From JAYOEY01 sp038120295 (GTDB taxonomy: Bacteria > Pseudomonadota > Alphaproteobacteria > MPNO01 > UBA2964): DNA of 64,000 bases. Below the pieces are notes generated by a model. The model ran no database searches. It was not told where the DNA came from and saw only the letters and a program-made list of their open reading frames with translations. A program made the position numbers and the translations under genes. Each line of letters starts with the position of its first letter. Within the stretch, counting starts at the first letter, position 1. Shown here one piece after another: positions 1 to 7,948 of the stretch. The stretch covers positions 12,771 through 76,770 of the forward strand of contig JAYOLL010000016.1 in the NCBI GenBank assembly GCA_038120295.1. Reading direction: 5' to 3'.

Positions 1-1
1 C

Positions 2-514
2 GTGCTGCAGGATTATCCGCCGACCACGGGCGTCTGGTTCTCGACACCTCTGTTAAACAAACTCTTCACCGACCTTCCCAGCCTAAAGGTACTGAAACAC
101 GAGGACTGGCCGGGCCTGAGAAAGCTCACGCAGTTTCGCGCCGCCGAAGCGGCAGGCGAACGTCGACGGGTCAGCGTACTGGTCGGCAATGGCGGGGTAT
201 TCCTGCCGCAGGAACTTCAGCGCGGCGCCGACGGCGCGATGACGGGCTTCGCCTATCCGGAAATGCTGGTGCAGGTGTGTAACCTCCACGCAGACGGGAA
301 ACCCGATGAAGCGGAAGATTTGTTCGATGCCTACCTGCCACTTATTCGGTACGAACAGCAGATCGGCATCGGGCTGGCCATACGAAAGGAAATCTTTCGT
401 CGGCGCGGGGTGATTTCAAGCGCCAGAACCCGCGCGCCCGGTCCCACACTGGACGAGACAGATCACAGCGAACTCAGCCGGCTGATAAGCCGGGTCGAAG
501 CCAGGATATCTTAG
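2..514 (+). CDS. DapA-family aldolase/lyase, C-terminal part (5' truncated by window edge)
   Basis: This is the last 170 residues of a dihydrodipicolinate synthase/N-acetylneuraminate lyase-family protein (usual length about 300), so the true start lies before the window. The stretch VLKHEDWP near residue 32 fits the strand carrying the Schiff-base lysine, and LVGNGGVFLPQELQRGADG near residue 61 fits the later beta-strand and loop of the TIM barrel (here GADGAMTGFAYPE). Substrate cannot be told from this fragment; members condense or cleave pyruvate and aldehydes. It converges with the next gene and overlaps its stop by 4 bases. Confidence 0.8.
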   Translation: MLQDYPPTTGVWFSTPLLNKLFTDLPSLKVLKHEDWPGLRKLTQFRAAEAAGERRRVSVLVGNGGVFLPQELQRGADGAMTGFAYPEMLVQVCNLHADGKPDEAEDLFDAYLPLIRYEQQIGIGLAIRKEIFRRRGVISSARTRAPGPTLDETDHSELSRLISRVEARIS

Positions 515-1344
515 GCTTTTTCGCCCTTGATGAGGCGGTGGATTTCGGGCTGGGCGTAAACGCCTTCAGCAAAGCTATAGGTCCCGGGTCCGGCTAGTTC
601 CTCCGCCGCCTTCCTGACCGCCAGCAGCGCCGCCTTTGTAATATTGCTGCCGACCGTCACACGTCGTACGCCCATCTCGCCCAGCTCCGAAACAGGCGGG
701 GTCCCGGGCCCGGCAAGGACGTTTAACGGTCCATCGATGGCGCTGGCCAGTCGTGCAATCAGTTCGCCGTCGCGTGCGCCGATCACGAATGCGCAGTCTG
801 CTCCAGCGGAAAGGAATGCATTGGCCCGGCGAACGGTCTCATCAAACACGGCCTCATCATTGCCGATCATGAAGCCATCGGTCCGGGCGTTGACGACGAT
901 GTCCATCCCGCTCGACCGAGCAGCCTCTACGGCGGCGGCGACGCGTTCGACGGACAGATCGAAATCAAGAAGCCGACGCGGTCCGGACTTGTCACTGTCC
1001 TCGATATTCACCCCGACCGCGCCTGCTTCGATGGTGAAACGCACTGTCTCCGCTACGATTTCCGGCGATGCGCCATAGCCGGCTTCCATGTCCGCGCTGA
1101 CGGGAATATCGACCGCCGAAGCGATCCTGCCGACCGCGCTAAGCATCTCCTCACGAGGGATATTCTCGCCATCGCAATAACCGAGGGAAAACGCACACCC
1201 GCCGCTTGTGGTCGCAGTCGCCGGAAAACCGGCCTCGGCGATCACGCAGGCACTGATTGCATCCCAGCAGTTAGGCAGGACGAATATTCCGTCGTTGCGA
1301 TGCATGGCAGCGAAGGCCGCCGCTTTTTCACTCTGACTTGCCAT
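511..1344 (-). CDS. Isocitrate lyase/PEP mutase-family protein
   Basis: A 277-residue TIM-barrel protein of the PEP mutase/isocitrate lyase superfamily. Visible motifs are LPNCWDAISA (about 23-32), the metal-binding SADMEAGYG (D85, E87), GVNIEDS (E115, D116) and VNARTDGF. The isocitrate lyase KKCGH catalytic motif is absent, so isocitrate lyase is unlikely; carboxyphosphonoenolpyruvate mutase-like or oxaloacetate/2-methylisocitrate lyase-like chemistry is possible but unproven. ATG at 1344 was chosen; an in-frame TTG at 1350 sits closer to the GGGAGA ribosome site and is an alternative. No phosphonate genes lie nearby to support a mutase role. Confidence 0.8.
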   Translation of the reverse strand: MASQSEKAAAFAAMHRNDGIFVLPNCWDAISACVIAEAGFPATATTSGGCAFSLGYCDGENIPREEMLSAVGRIASAVDIPVSADMEAGYGASPEIVAETVRFTIEAGAVGVNIEDSDKSGPRRLLDFDLSVERVAAAVEAARSSGMDIVVNARTDGFMIGNDEAVFDETVRRANAFLSAGADCAFVIGARDGELIARLASAIDGPLNVLAGPGTPPVSELGEMGVRRVTVGSNITKAALLAVRKAAEELAGPGTYSFAEGVYAQPEIHRLIKGEKA

Positions 1345-1546
1345 AATCAAATCAATCTCCCGTACCTGAAAACGACGAAACCCGGATTACCTGTCCGTCG
1401 AAAACTCCGATCAACACGATAGCACAGCCATTATCCAACCTGGCTTCCCGGTTCTTTAGCCAAAAGCCGTTTTGTGATAAAAACAGGTGCAATCGGGGAG
1501 TCTCGTCCGGCTTTCTGAGCAAATTCGATGGAAACAGGAGAATCCA

Positions 1547-2563
1547 ATGAATTTCGTTCGACATCTTAAGGGCGCGGGAATCGCGCTTGCTGTAACGGCA
1601 TTTGCCGCCGCCGGTACCCCGGCAATTTCCGCTGACAAGGACTATATCCTGAATACAGCATCCACCGGGGGCACTTATCACCCGGTCGGAACCGCTATTT
1701 CAACACTAACCAAGATCAAACTTCTTCCGAAGCAGAAATTCAGCCTGACGGCGGTGAATTCGGCAGGTTCGGGGGCCAATGTCCAGGCCCTCGGCGCGAA
1801 TACCGCCCAGTTTGCCATTCTGCAGGGGCTCTTCGGGTCCTATGCGGCGACCGGCACGGGCCCGGTCTCCGCTCCGCAGAAAAACCTTCGGTCGGTTACC
1901 ATGCTGTGGCAGAACGTCGAGCAGTTCGTGATCAGCAACAAATACGTCAAATCCGGAACCGTGTCCGACATGGTCGCCATGAAAGGCATGTCGATGGGGA
2001 TGGGAAAGAAGAATTCCGGAACCATCGGCTCTAATCGCGTGCTTCTAAAAGGCCTTGGAATCGATATCGCAAAAGACTTCAAGCTGGTCGACGCCGGCTT
2101 CGGTCCCACGGCCGATGCGATCGCAAACGGCCAGGCTGCCGGCGGCGGCCTTGGCGCCGGTCCGCCCACCGGAGCCGTGACCAAGCTGATGGCTTCCAAC
2201 AAGGGCAAGTTCACTATCCTGAACGTGACCGATAAGGAACGGAAAATGATGGATGGTGGACGCAGTCTCTGGGTCCCCTACACCATTAAGGCCGGTACCT
2301 ACCCCGGTCAGACGAAGGACGTGAACACGATCGCGCAGCCGAATTTCCTCGCGGTCAACGCCGATGTCTCCGAGGACCATGTCTACAAGCTGACAAAGGC
2401 GATCTACGAGAATCTTCCGTTCCTGCAGGCGATCCACAAGGCGACTAAGGCAATGGACGTGAAGAAGGCCATGGCCGGACTGCCCGTGCCGCTCCACCCG
2501 GGCGCTGCGCGCTACTACAAGGAAGTCGGCCTGACGATCCCGTCCCATCTTATGGCCAAGTAA
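1547..2563 (+). CDS. TRAP-TAXI transporter solute-binding protein
   Basis: A 338-residue periplasmic receptor of the TAXI family. An N-terminal signal peptide (charged MNFVRHLKG, hydrophobic Ala/Val run, cleavage near AISA) is followed by the family opening ILNTASTGGTYHPVG and by AGSGANVQALGANTAQFAI. ATG at 1547 was chosen because AGGAG lies just upstream at about 1536-1540; the frame is open further 5' without a better site. It lies 96 bases ahead of the fused TRAP permease, forming a complete binding-protein-dependent importer driven by an ion gradient. The ligand is unknown; TAXI systems often take organic acids or amino acids. Confidence 0.9.
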   Translation: MNFVRHLKGAGIALAVTAFAAAGTPAISADKDYILNTASTGGTYHPVGTAISTLTKIKLLPKQKFSLTAVNSAGSGANVQALGANTAQFAILQGLFGSYAATGTGPVSAPQKNLRSVTMLWQNVEQFVISNKYVKSGTVSDMVAMKGMSMGMGKKNSGTIGSNRVLLKGLGIDIAKDFKLVDAGFGPTADAIANGQAAGGGLGAGPPTGAVTKLMASNKGKFTILNVTDKERKMMDGGRSLWVPYTIKAGTYPGQTKDVNTIAQPNFLAVNADVSEDHVYKLTKAIYENLPFLQAIHKATKAMDVKKAMAGLPVPLHPGAARYYKEVGLTIPSHLMAK

Positions 2564-2659
2564 GTCTTCCCGGAGATCGTTCTTGAACGATACCGGACAA
2601 TGGAACCGGCGGTTGCCTGAAGGCAGCCGCCGGATTCATGTGTGGCAGCGCCCTAAGCC

Positions 2660-4822
2660 ATGACAGACAGCGCTTCCAACAAACCTCAAGACGTCCCTCC
2701 CCTCGGGTTCCGGGACGGCGTGTTCGATTTCAATCACGCCCTGAACCAGGGCGGCGCTTACTGGATTGTTAGCGCGGCCATTGTCTGCTTCGGGCTCTGG
2801 CATGTTGCGACCAATGTCTACCTGACTGAGCCAGGTCAGTGGCAGAACTGTATCCATTTCGGTGGCTTTGCCTTTCTGGCCGCAATTTCATCGCCGATGT
2901 TTCCGAAATATGCGGATAGGCGCTGGGCGCTTGGACTGGATATTGGCTATGGCGTCCTTGTGGCTGCTTCCGCGTGCTGGATGGCCTACGCGGAAGACGG
3001 CATTTACGCCCGTACTCTCGCCAAGACGGGCCAGGTCTGGCAGCTGACGCCCCTGGACTGGATAGCCGGCGTTATTGTCATCGTTGCTGCGGTGGACCTG
3101 ACGCGACGGCTTACAGGCTGGATCATCCCGGTCCTTATCATCGTCGCCATGTCCTACATCCTGTTTCTGGGCGAATGGCTGCCGGGCACCTTCCGTGCGG
3201 CAAGCCTCCCCCTTGGCGATGTTCTTTTCCGATCCATGTACAACGACGAGGGCATGTTCGGGATCATCACCACGATCTCTTCGGCGAATATCGCCCTCTT
3301 CATGATATTCGGAGCTTTTCTGGTGGTCTCCGGCGCCTCGGATTTTGTCATTGAGTTCGCCAAGATCGTCGCAGGCAGGTTTCGCGGCGGCTCCGCCTTT
3401 GTCGCAGTTCTGGCGTCGGCCCTCACCGGCACCATTTCCGGTTCCGCCGTAGCGAACACGGCCTCGACCGGCGTTATTACCATCCCGCTGATGAAGGCGA
3501 ATGGTTTCCGCCCGGGATTTGCAGCAGGGGTCGAGGCCTCTGCTTCCACCGGCGGCCAGATCATGCCGCCGATTATGGGGGCCGGTGCTTTTGTCATGGT
3601 GTCCTACACCGGAATTCCCTACGGCACGATCGTCCTTTATTCGATCGTTCCCGCAATTCTTTATTTTCTCTCTATCGGTTTCATCGTCCGGGTCGAAGCG
3701 ATGAAGCACGTTATCGGCGTCGAGCAATCAAACGTCGTCGACAGAGGAAAGCTCTATGCGGGCGCGCTCAACTTCCTGCTACCGCTCGGCGTCATGACAT
3801 ACATGCTGGTCGCGGGCTGGACGCCCAGCTATGCCGCCTGCGTCGCGATCGCGACACTTATCGTAACGAGCTGGGTGACACCCAACCGCATGACGCCTCG
3901 AAAAATCGGCGAAGCCCTCACGTTGGGTATGAAGACTGCCATCATGACGGCAATACTTCTGGTCGCCGTCGGGCTGATCAACAATGCCGTTACGACGTCA
4001 GGCCTCGCCAACACATTTGCCCTGATGATCGCCCAGTGGTCGCAAGGCTCACTGATCTTCGCCCTGATCCTGATCGGGCTGGCTTCGCTGGTGCTGGGGA
4101 TGGGACTGCCCGTGACCGCGGCCTATATCGTTCTCGCAATTCTGTCGGCGCCGGCGCTGTCCGGCATGCTGGCAGACGGCCTTGTCATCGAACAGCTCGT
4201 TAACGGCATCGCCGATCCGGCCAAGGCTGCCTTGTTTGCCCTGGTCGATTCTCCCCATGCCGTAAAGGTCAGTACCGGGATGAGTATTGAGGAGGCCAGA
4301 CAGCTTGTGAGCGCGATGCCGTTCGAACTAGCGGTCACGATCCGGCCGGCAGTCGTCGACCCTGCAACGATGACGACCATGCTTCTGACGGCCCACCTGA
4401 TTATTTTCTGGCTCAGCCAGGATTCGAACGTGACCCCTCCCGTCTGTCTTGCCGCCTTCACCGCGGCGGGGATAGCTGGGTCGCGACCGATGGCGACGGG
4501 GTTCGAATCCTGGAAGATTGCCAAGGGCCTTTATATCGTGCCTCTGATTTTTGCCTACACGCCGCTGGTCGGCGGCGATTTCTGGCAGGTCATCCAGATC
4601 GGGTTTTTCAGTCTTTTTGGCATTTATGCGTTTACGACGCTTGTCCAGCGCTACTCGGAGGGGCCTATCCCCTTCTGGCTGTATCCTGTTCTAATTGCCG
4701 GAGGCGCCGCCAGTTTCTGGCCGCTCGAGTTCCTCATCAATCTTACCGGTGCGGCACTCGTTACCACCGCCATCGTCATTACGGCGAAGAAGGGACGCAG
4801 CCGTAATAAGTCAGCGCGCTGA
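2660..4822 (+). CDS. TRAP transporter fused permease (DctQM, TAXI type)
   Basis: A 720-residue inner-membrane protein in which the small 4-helix Q domain (about residues 35-190) is fused to the large M domain, the usual form in TAXI systems. Many hydrophobic segments are visible. The M domain shows GTISGSAVANTASTGVITIP and the matching second-half motif VTPPVCLAAFTAAGIAGS, the two-fold repeat typical of TRAP-M. It works with the binding protein encoded just upstream. The 3' end overlaps the convergent MmgE/PrpD gene by 12 bases, leaving no room for a classical terminator between them. Confidence 0.93.
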   Translation: MTDSASNKPQDVPPLGFRDGVFDFNHALNQGGAYWIVSAAIVCFGLWHVATNVYLTEPGQWQNCIHFGGFAFLAAISSPMFPKYADRRWALGLDIGYGVLVAASACWMAYAEDGIYARTLAKTGQVWQLTPLDWIAGVIVIVAAVDLTRRLTGWIIPVLIIVAMSYILFLGEWLPGTFRAASLPLGDVLFRSMYNDEGMFGIITTISSANIALFMIFGAFLVVSGASDFVIEFAKIVAGRFRGGSAFVAVLASALTGTISGSAVANTASTGVITIPLMKANGFRPGFAAGVEASASTGGQIMPPIMGAGAFVMVSYTGIPYGTIVLYSIVPAILYFLSIGFIVRVEAMKHVIGVEQSNVVDRGKLYAGALNFLLPLGVMTYMLVAGWTPSYAACVAIATLIVTSWVTPNRMTPRKIGEALTLGMKTAIMTAILLVAVGLINNAVTTSGLANTFALMIAQWSQGSLIFALILIGLASLVLGMGLPVTAAYIVLAILSAPALSGMLADGLVIEQLVNGIADPAKAALFALVDSPHAVKVSTGMSIEEARQLVSAMPFELAVTIRPAVVDPATMTTMLLTAHLIIFWLSQDSNVTPPVCLAAFTAAGIAGSRPMATGFESWKIAKGLYIVPLIFAYTPLVGGDFWQVIQIGFFSLFGIYAFTTLVQRYSEGPIPFWLYPVLIAGGAASFWPLEFLINLTGAALVTTAIVITAKKGRSRNKSAR

Positions 4823-5830
4823 CAGGATGCCGGCAAGGTCGGGGGGCGCGGCCCCGTTGGTCATGCTCAAGATACCGTCGATCACGACGGAGGAATCGTT
4901 GATCCCGCCATGGCGCATCAGATACTGCGCCTTTTCGACCATCTCGTCCGCCGAAAGGGCTGCCTCCGGGTCTCCGCGGCATTCTTCCCTGACGGTCGCA
5001 AGCGAGGTTCCGTCCGCGAAATCGACCTTTACCGAAGCGCCCCAGGCAGTGGGATAAGCACTTAGAAAAGGTTCTCCCGGCGATACCTTCACTGTTTCAG
5101 CGAGCGCCGCCGCCCTCGCCCGCGCGTCTTCCCCGAAAGCCGGGAAATCGACCTTGCCCCTCTGGAGGGCCGCCGCTACGCAGTGCTGGATCGAAAATTT
5201 CCCTTCGTATTCGCTATTCGCGACCGGCCGGTCGCAGACATCGACCGCCGCTGAATAGGTTTCGACCTCAACAGCCGATATCTCGCGGTTTTCGATCCGC
5301 GCGGCGATATCAAGGGCCGCATCGATCGCAGGATGTGTGTGGCGACAGGACGGCCAGGGTTTGATCGATGTCAGATGTACCTGCCAGGGCGCATCGGGGT
5401 TACGCAGCACCGTGTCCGGATCCGGATCGGGACAGGCTCCTGCAAAGAAACCGGCGGGGCCTTCAAGGATCGCCGGCGGACCTGTGAAACCAAGCGCCGC
5501 CAGCTCAGCGGCGACAACGCCGGCTTCCGCCGCCCTGCCGGCATGCAGATGCTTACTCATCGCGCCTGTCGCGAGAAATTCCCAAAGCCCGGCAGACTGC
5601 GTTCCCGCATTGCCCAGCGCATTCATCGTCTGATCGTCATCCAGACCCAGAATAGTCGCAGCCACCATTGCAGAGCCATANNNNNNNNNNNNNNNNNNNN
5701 NNNNNNNNNNNNNNNNNNNNNNNNNNNNNNNNNNNNNNNNNNNNNNNNNNNNNNNNNNNNNNNNNNNNNNNNNNNNNNNNTCGTGGATAAGCCGGATCAG
5801 GCCCTGGGTAAGTGTCGGCCCATCAGCCAT
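4811..5830 (-). CDS. MmgE/PrpD family protein, interrupted by assembly gap
   Basis: Member of the 2-methylcitrate dehydratase/MmgE family, which dehydrates or isomerises methylcitrate-like or itaconate-like acids. The 16-residue start (MADGPTLTQGLIRLIH) and 289 C-terminal residues are readable, including ALGNAGTQSAGLWEF, SKHLHAGRAAEAGV and KPWPSCRHTHPAIDA, all typical of the family. The N run in the middle hides the rest of the N-terminal helical domain. Family members are about 450 residues, so some 140 are unseen although the gap is drawn as 100 bases. It is the last gene of the minus-strand block, starting 8 bases after the upstream amidohydrolase stop. Confidence 0.82.
   Translation of the reverse strand: MADGPTLTQGLIRLIHXXXXXXXXXXXXXXXXXXXXXXXXXXXXXXXXXXYGSAMVAATILGLDDDQTMNALGNAGTQSAGLWEFLATGAMSKHLHAGRAAEAGVVAAELAALGFTGPPAILEGPAGFFAGACPDPDPDTVLRNPDAPWQVHLTSIKPWPSCRHTHPAIDAALDIAARIENREISAVEVETYSAAVDVCDRPVANSEYEGKFSIQHCVAAALQRGKVDFPAFGEDARARAAALAETVKVSPGEPFLSAYPTAWGASVKVDFADGTSLATVREECRGDPEAALSADEMVEKAQYLMRHGGINDSSVVIDGILSMTNGAAPPDLAGILSAR
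5681..5780. other. Assembly gap (100 N)
   Basis: Exactly 100 undetermined bases inside the MmgE/PrpD gene. The round length suggests a scaffold placeholder and not a measured distance. Judged by the usual family length, the missing DNA is probably some 400 bases or more. Confidence 0.98.
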
Positions 5831-5838
5831 GCGTCCGA

Positions 5839-7068
5839 TCAGGCAGCCTTGTAGTCCGGGAAACGTTCGCTGACATCGAGATTGAACAGATCAATCGCAT
5901 TTCCGCCCAGGATACGACGTTTCTGCCTTTCGTCCAGGAATGGCAGGTCGTAAATGACGCTGGGAACATCCATGTCCCAGTGCGGATAATCGGACGCCCA
6001 CAAGAGCTGCGATTCCGCATTGATCATATCGAATGTCATTTCGAGCACGTCTGTCCGGTTGGGGACTTCCATCGGCTGCGATGTGTAATACATCTCGCGC
6101 ATGTACTCACTCGGAAGGCGCTTTAGTGACGGCGCCTCGGACCAGCGCATTTTGAAATCGTTATCCAGCCGCTGCATCACCCAGGGAATCCAGGCGAGCC
6201 CGGATTCTATCCAGATTGTCTTGAGCTTCGGAAACCGTTCCGGCATCGCATTGACGATCCAGTTGCACAGATGGACCGTGTTAAACAGCGTGAAGCCCAG
6301 CGCATGGGTGACAAGGAACCGGTTGGTGTTACCGACGAGAGGGTCATTCCAGTTGTAATTGCTGTGGAAGCCGAGCGGTTTGCCCAGTTCCTCAATCAGG
6401 GAATAGGTCTTCATGTAGGCATTGTCGTAGATCGGCTTGTAGCGCACCGACACAACCATGAAACCCAGAACATTCGGCTGATCGCCGAAACGTTCAACCG
6501 TCCGGTATGCCGCTTCCGGGTCGTTGAACGGCAAATAAATCATCGTCTGAAGCCGGTTCTGCTTCGGATGGCAGATCTTGTCCAGAAGCCACTGGTTGTA
6601 TCCGGTCGCCATGGCGACTTCGACTTCCGGCTGCGGATGAGTCCCTAGCAGAAGCATCGGGGTCGGAAACACGCATCCGTAATCGACGCCCATCGCATCC
6701 ATCCAGCGGTGACTGAGATGCACGTCGCGGTGCGTTCCGTCCGCGGGCGTCTGCTCCAGTTTGCGAAGAGGATATCTTGTTATACGGCCGGCAACGTCCT
6801 GATAGCCTACGCCCGCCGGCATCATCGGCGACTGCACGCCAGTACCGCCAGCGGTATAGACGAGCCCGGCCTGCTTCAGGACCGGATCGTCGAAATATTC
6901 AATGATCTCGCGAAGCGACTCGTTTTCATAATGATGGCAATCGACATCAACGATCGGAAATTCGGAATACTTCCGCGCATCGCGCTGGCGCGCTGCGTTG
7001 GTCAGAAGTTTTTCTGTGTCGAATGATTCGATCGATTGCTTATGGATGTCGCTGGTCGCGAGTTCCAT
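5839..7068 (-). CDS. Amidohydrolase-family (COG2159) metal-dependent hydrolase/decarboxylase, paralogue A
   Basis: A 409-residue TIM-barrel protein of the amidohydrolase-2 family, which includes aromatic acid decarboxylases (ACMSD, gamma-resorcylate) and C-C hydrolases. The first strand motif is VDVDCHHYE (D43, H45), with Tyr47 where many relatives have the second metal histidine; the final strand shows LWASDYPHWDMD with the conserved aspartate. GGAGGA precedes the ATG. It is clearly homologous to the gene at 7949-9163, sharing the N-terminal SFxTEKLLTNAARQRDARK region and the C-terminal ASDYPHWDMD. It sits in a minus-strand series with the Rieske pair upstream and MmgE/PrpD downstream. Substrate unknown. 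Confidence 0.88.
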   Translation of the reverse strand: MELATSDIHKQSIESFDTEKLLTNAARQRDARKYSEFPIVDVDCHHYENESLREIIEYFDDPVLKQAGLVYTAGGTGVQSPMMPAGVGYQDVAGRITRYPLRKLEQTPADGTHRDVHLSHRWMDAMGVDYGCVFPTPMLLLGTHPQPEVEVAMATGYNQWLLDKICHPKQNRLQTMIYLPFNDPEAAYRTVERFGDQPNVLGFMVVSVRYKPIYDNAYMKTYSLIEELGKPLGFHSNYNWNDPLVGNTNRFLVTHALGFTLFNTVHLCNWIVNAMPERFPKLKTIWIESGLAWIPWVMQRLDNDFKMRWSEAPSLKRLPSEYMREMYYTSQPMEVPNRTDVLEMTFDMINAESQLLWASDYPHWDMDVPSVIYDLPFLDERQKRRILGGNAIDLFNLDVSERFPDYKAA

Positions 7069-7101
7069 GCGTTCCTCCTGCTAACGATGGTCTGGACAGG
7101 A

Positions 7102-7440
7102 TCAGGCGCCGGACCAGGCCTGCCATAGGCCGAGTTCGAACACCTCGACATTGACCGCGCGCATCATCGACGTACACATGATCATAGCGGCGGTCGCCGG
7201 CACGGCCCGCCCCGGCAGGAACGGCGACCAACGTTCGCCCAGCTGGAACTTCACCGAATAGAGACGCGACAAAGCGGTCAACCCTTCCTGAACCAGTTCG
7301 TCCGGGACCGGCTCTCCTTCGGGAAGCGCCGCCATTTTTCGTGCGAACTCCCTTATCGCCGCTTCTTCCTCGGCGACATCGGCAATGACCTCGCCACCGT
7401 CCGGTAACTCCGCAATTCTTGGATCGTCAGGCGATGACAT
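7102..7440 (-). CDS. Small acidic protein of unknown function next to Rieske ferredoxin
   Basis: A 112-residue protein that I do not recognise. ATG at 7440 was chosen because it overlaps the stop of the Rieske gene by 14 bases, which suggests translational coupling. The N-terminal half is acidic and probably helical (IADVAEEEAAIREFARKM), and the C-terminal half is hydrophobic with FLPGRAVPATAAMIMCTSMM. Its position suggests an accessory subunit of the ferredoxin or of the oxygenase it serves, but nothing in the sequence proves this. Confidence 0.6.
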   Translation of the reverse strand: MSSPDDPRIAELPDGGEVIADVAEEEAAIREFARKMAALPEGEPVPDELVQEGLTALSRLYSVKFQLGERWSPFLPGRAVPATAAMIMCTSMMRAVNVEVFELGLWQAWSGA

Positions 7441-7798
7441 AAACGTCGTCCCCGCGGACCTCAACCTCGTACTTACGCAGTTTCCACTGGGCATCGCCGC
7501 AGGCGACCCCGTCGTCCATCCGGAATTCCCAGCCATGCCAGGGGCAGACGATATGCATCTCGTCGTGGTTGAAGCGCATGCCGTGATAGGTCTTGTCCTC
7601 TGCGATTACCTCTTCCACCTTGGCCATCAGCATCCCTTCGCAGGCCGGTCCGCCCTGATGCGGGCAGAGGTTGGCGTAGGCGTACCACTGATCCTTGATC
7701 AGATAGACGCCGACTTCCATCGTATCGCTGGTCGGGACAATCTTCTTGTCGCCATCCTTGAAATCGGAGGTTTTGCCGACGTGAAATTCCTTAGCCAT
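7427..7798 (-). CDS. Rieske [2Fe-2S] ferredoxin-like protein with long inter-motif insert
   Basis: A 123-residue Rieske domain protein. The two cluster-binding boxes are NLCPHQGG (C45, H47) and IVCPWHGWEF (C85, H88). Between them lie 37 residues, where soluble Rieske ferredoxins usually have about 15-17, so an insert of some 20 residues is present (around residues 53-77). ATG at 7798 was chosen because GAGGAATC lies just upstream. It probably carries electrons to an oxygenase or acts as a small redox subunit; no terminal Rieske oxygenase alpha subunit is found nearby. It lies between the two amidohydrolase paralogues. Confidence 0.88.
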   Translation of the reverse strand: MAKEFHVGKTSDFKDGDKKIVPTSDTMEVGVYLIKDQWYAYANLCPHQGGPACEGMLMAKVEEVIAEDKTYHGMRFNHDEMHIVCPWHGWEFRMDDGVACGDAQWKLRKYEVEVRGDDVYVIA

Positions 7799-7897
7799 CT
7801 TGATTCCTCTGTTCTCCTTCGCTGCCCGAAAGTTTCCGCCTGACACTGGCGACTGTCAAACCCGGGGCACGAATTTTGTCTGTTTTTTGCTGAATTA

Positions 7898-7925
7898 CGA
7901 AGGCCGGGAAGAGTCCCGGCCTTCG
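7898..7925 (-). terminator. GC-rich hairpin after amidohydrolase B
   Basis: Perfect 12-bp stem (arms 7898-7909 and 7914-7925, loop AGAG) 24 bases beyond the stop of the second amidohydrolase, read on the minus strand. No T run follows on that strand, so it may be a processing or partial attenuation structure within the operon more than a full terminator. Confidence 0.5.
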
Positions 7926-7948
7926 CATTGCGACGTATCGTCGACCGA

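Noticed and set aside
511..1344. Phosphonate biosynthesis starting with a PEP mutase
   Set aside because: Although PEP mutase-family and ThDP genes occur, no other phosphonate genes are present, and the ThDP copies are far away and lack phosphonopyruvate-specific context.
4495..4512. tRNA T-loop-like GGTTCGAATCC
   Set aside because: It lies inside the TRAP permease frame; no acceptor or anticodon stems can be formed around it.
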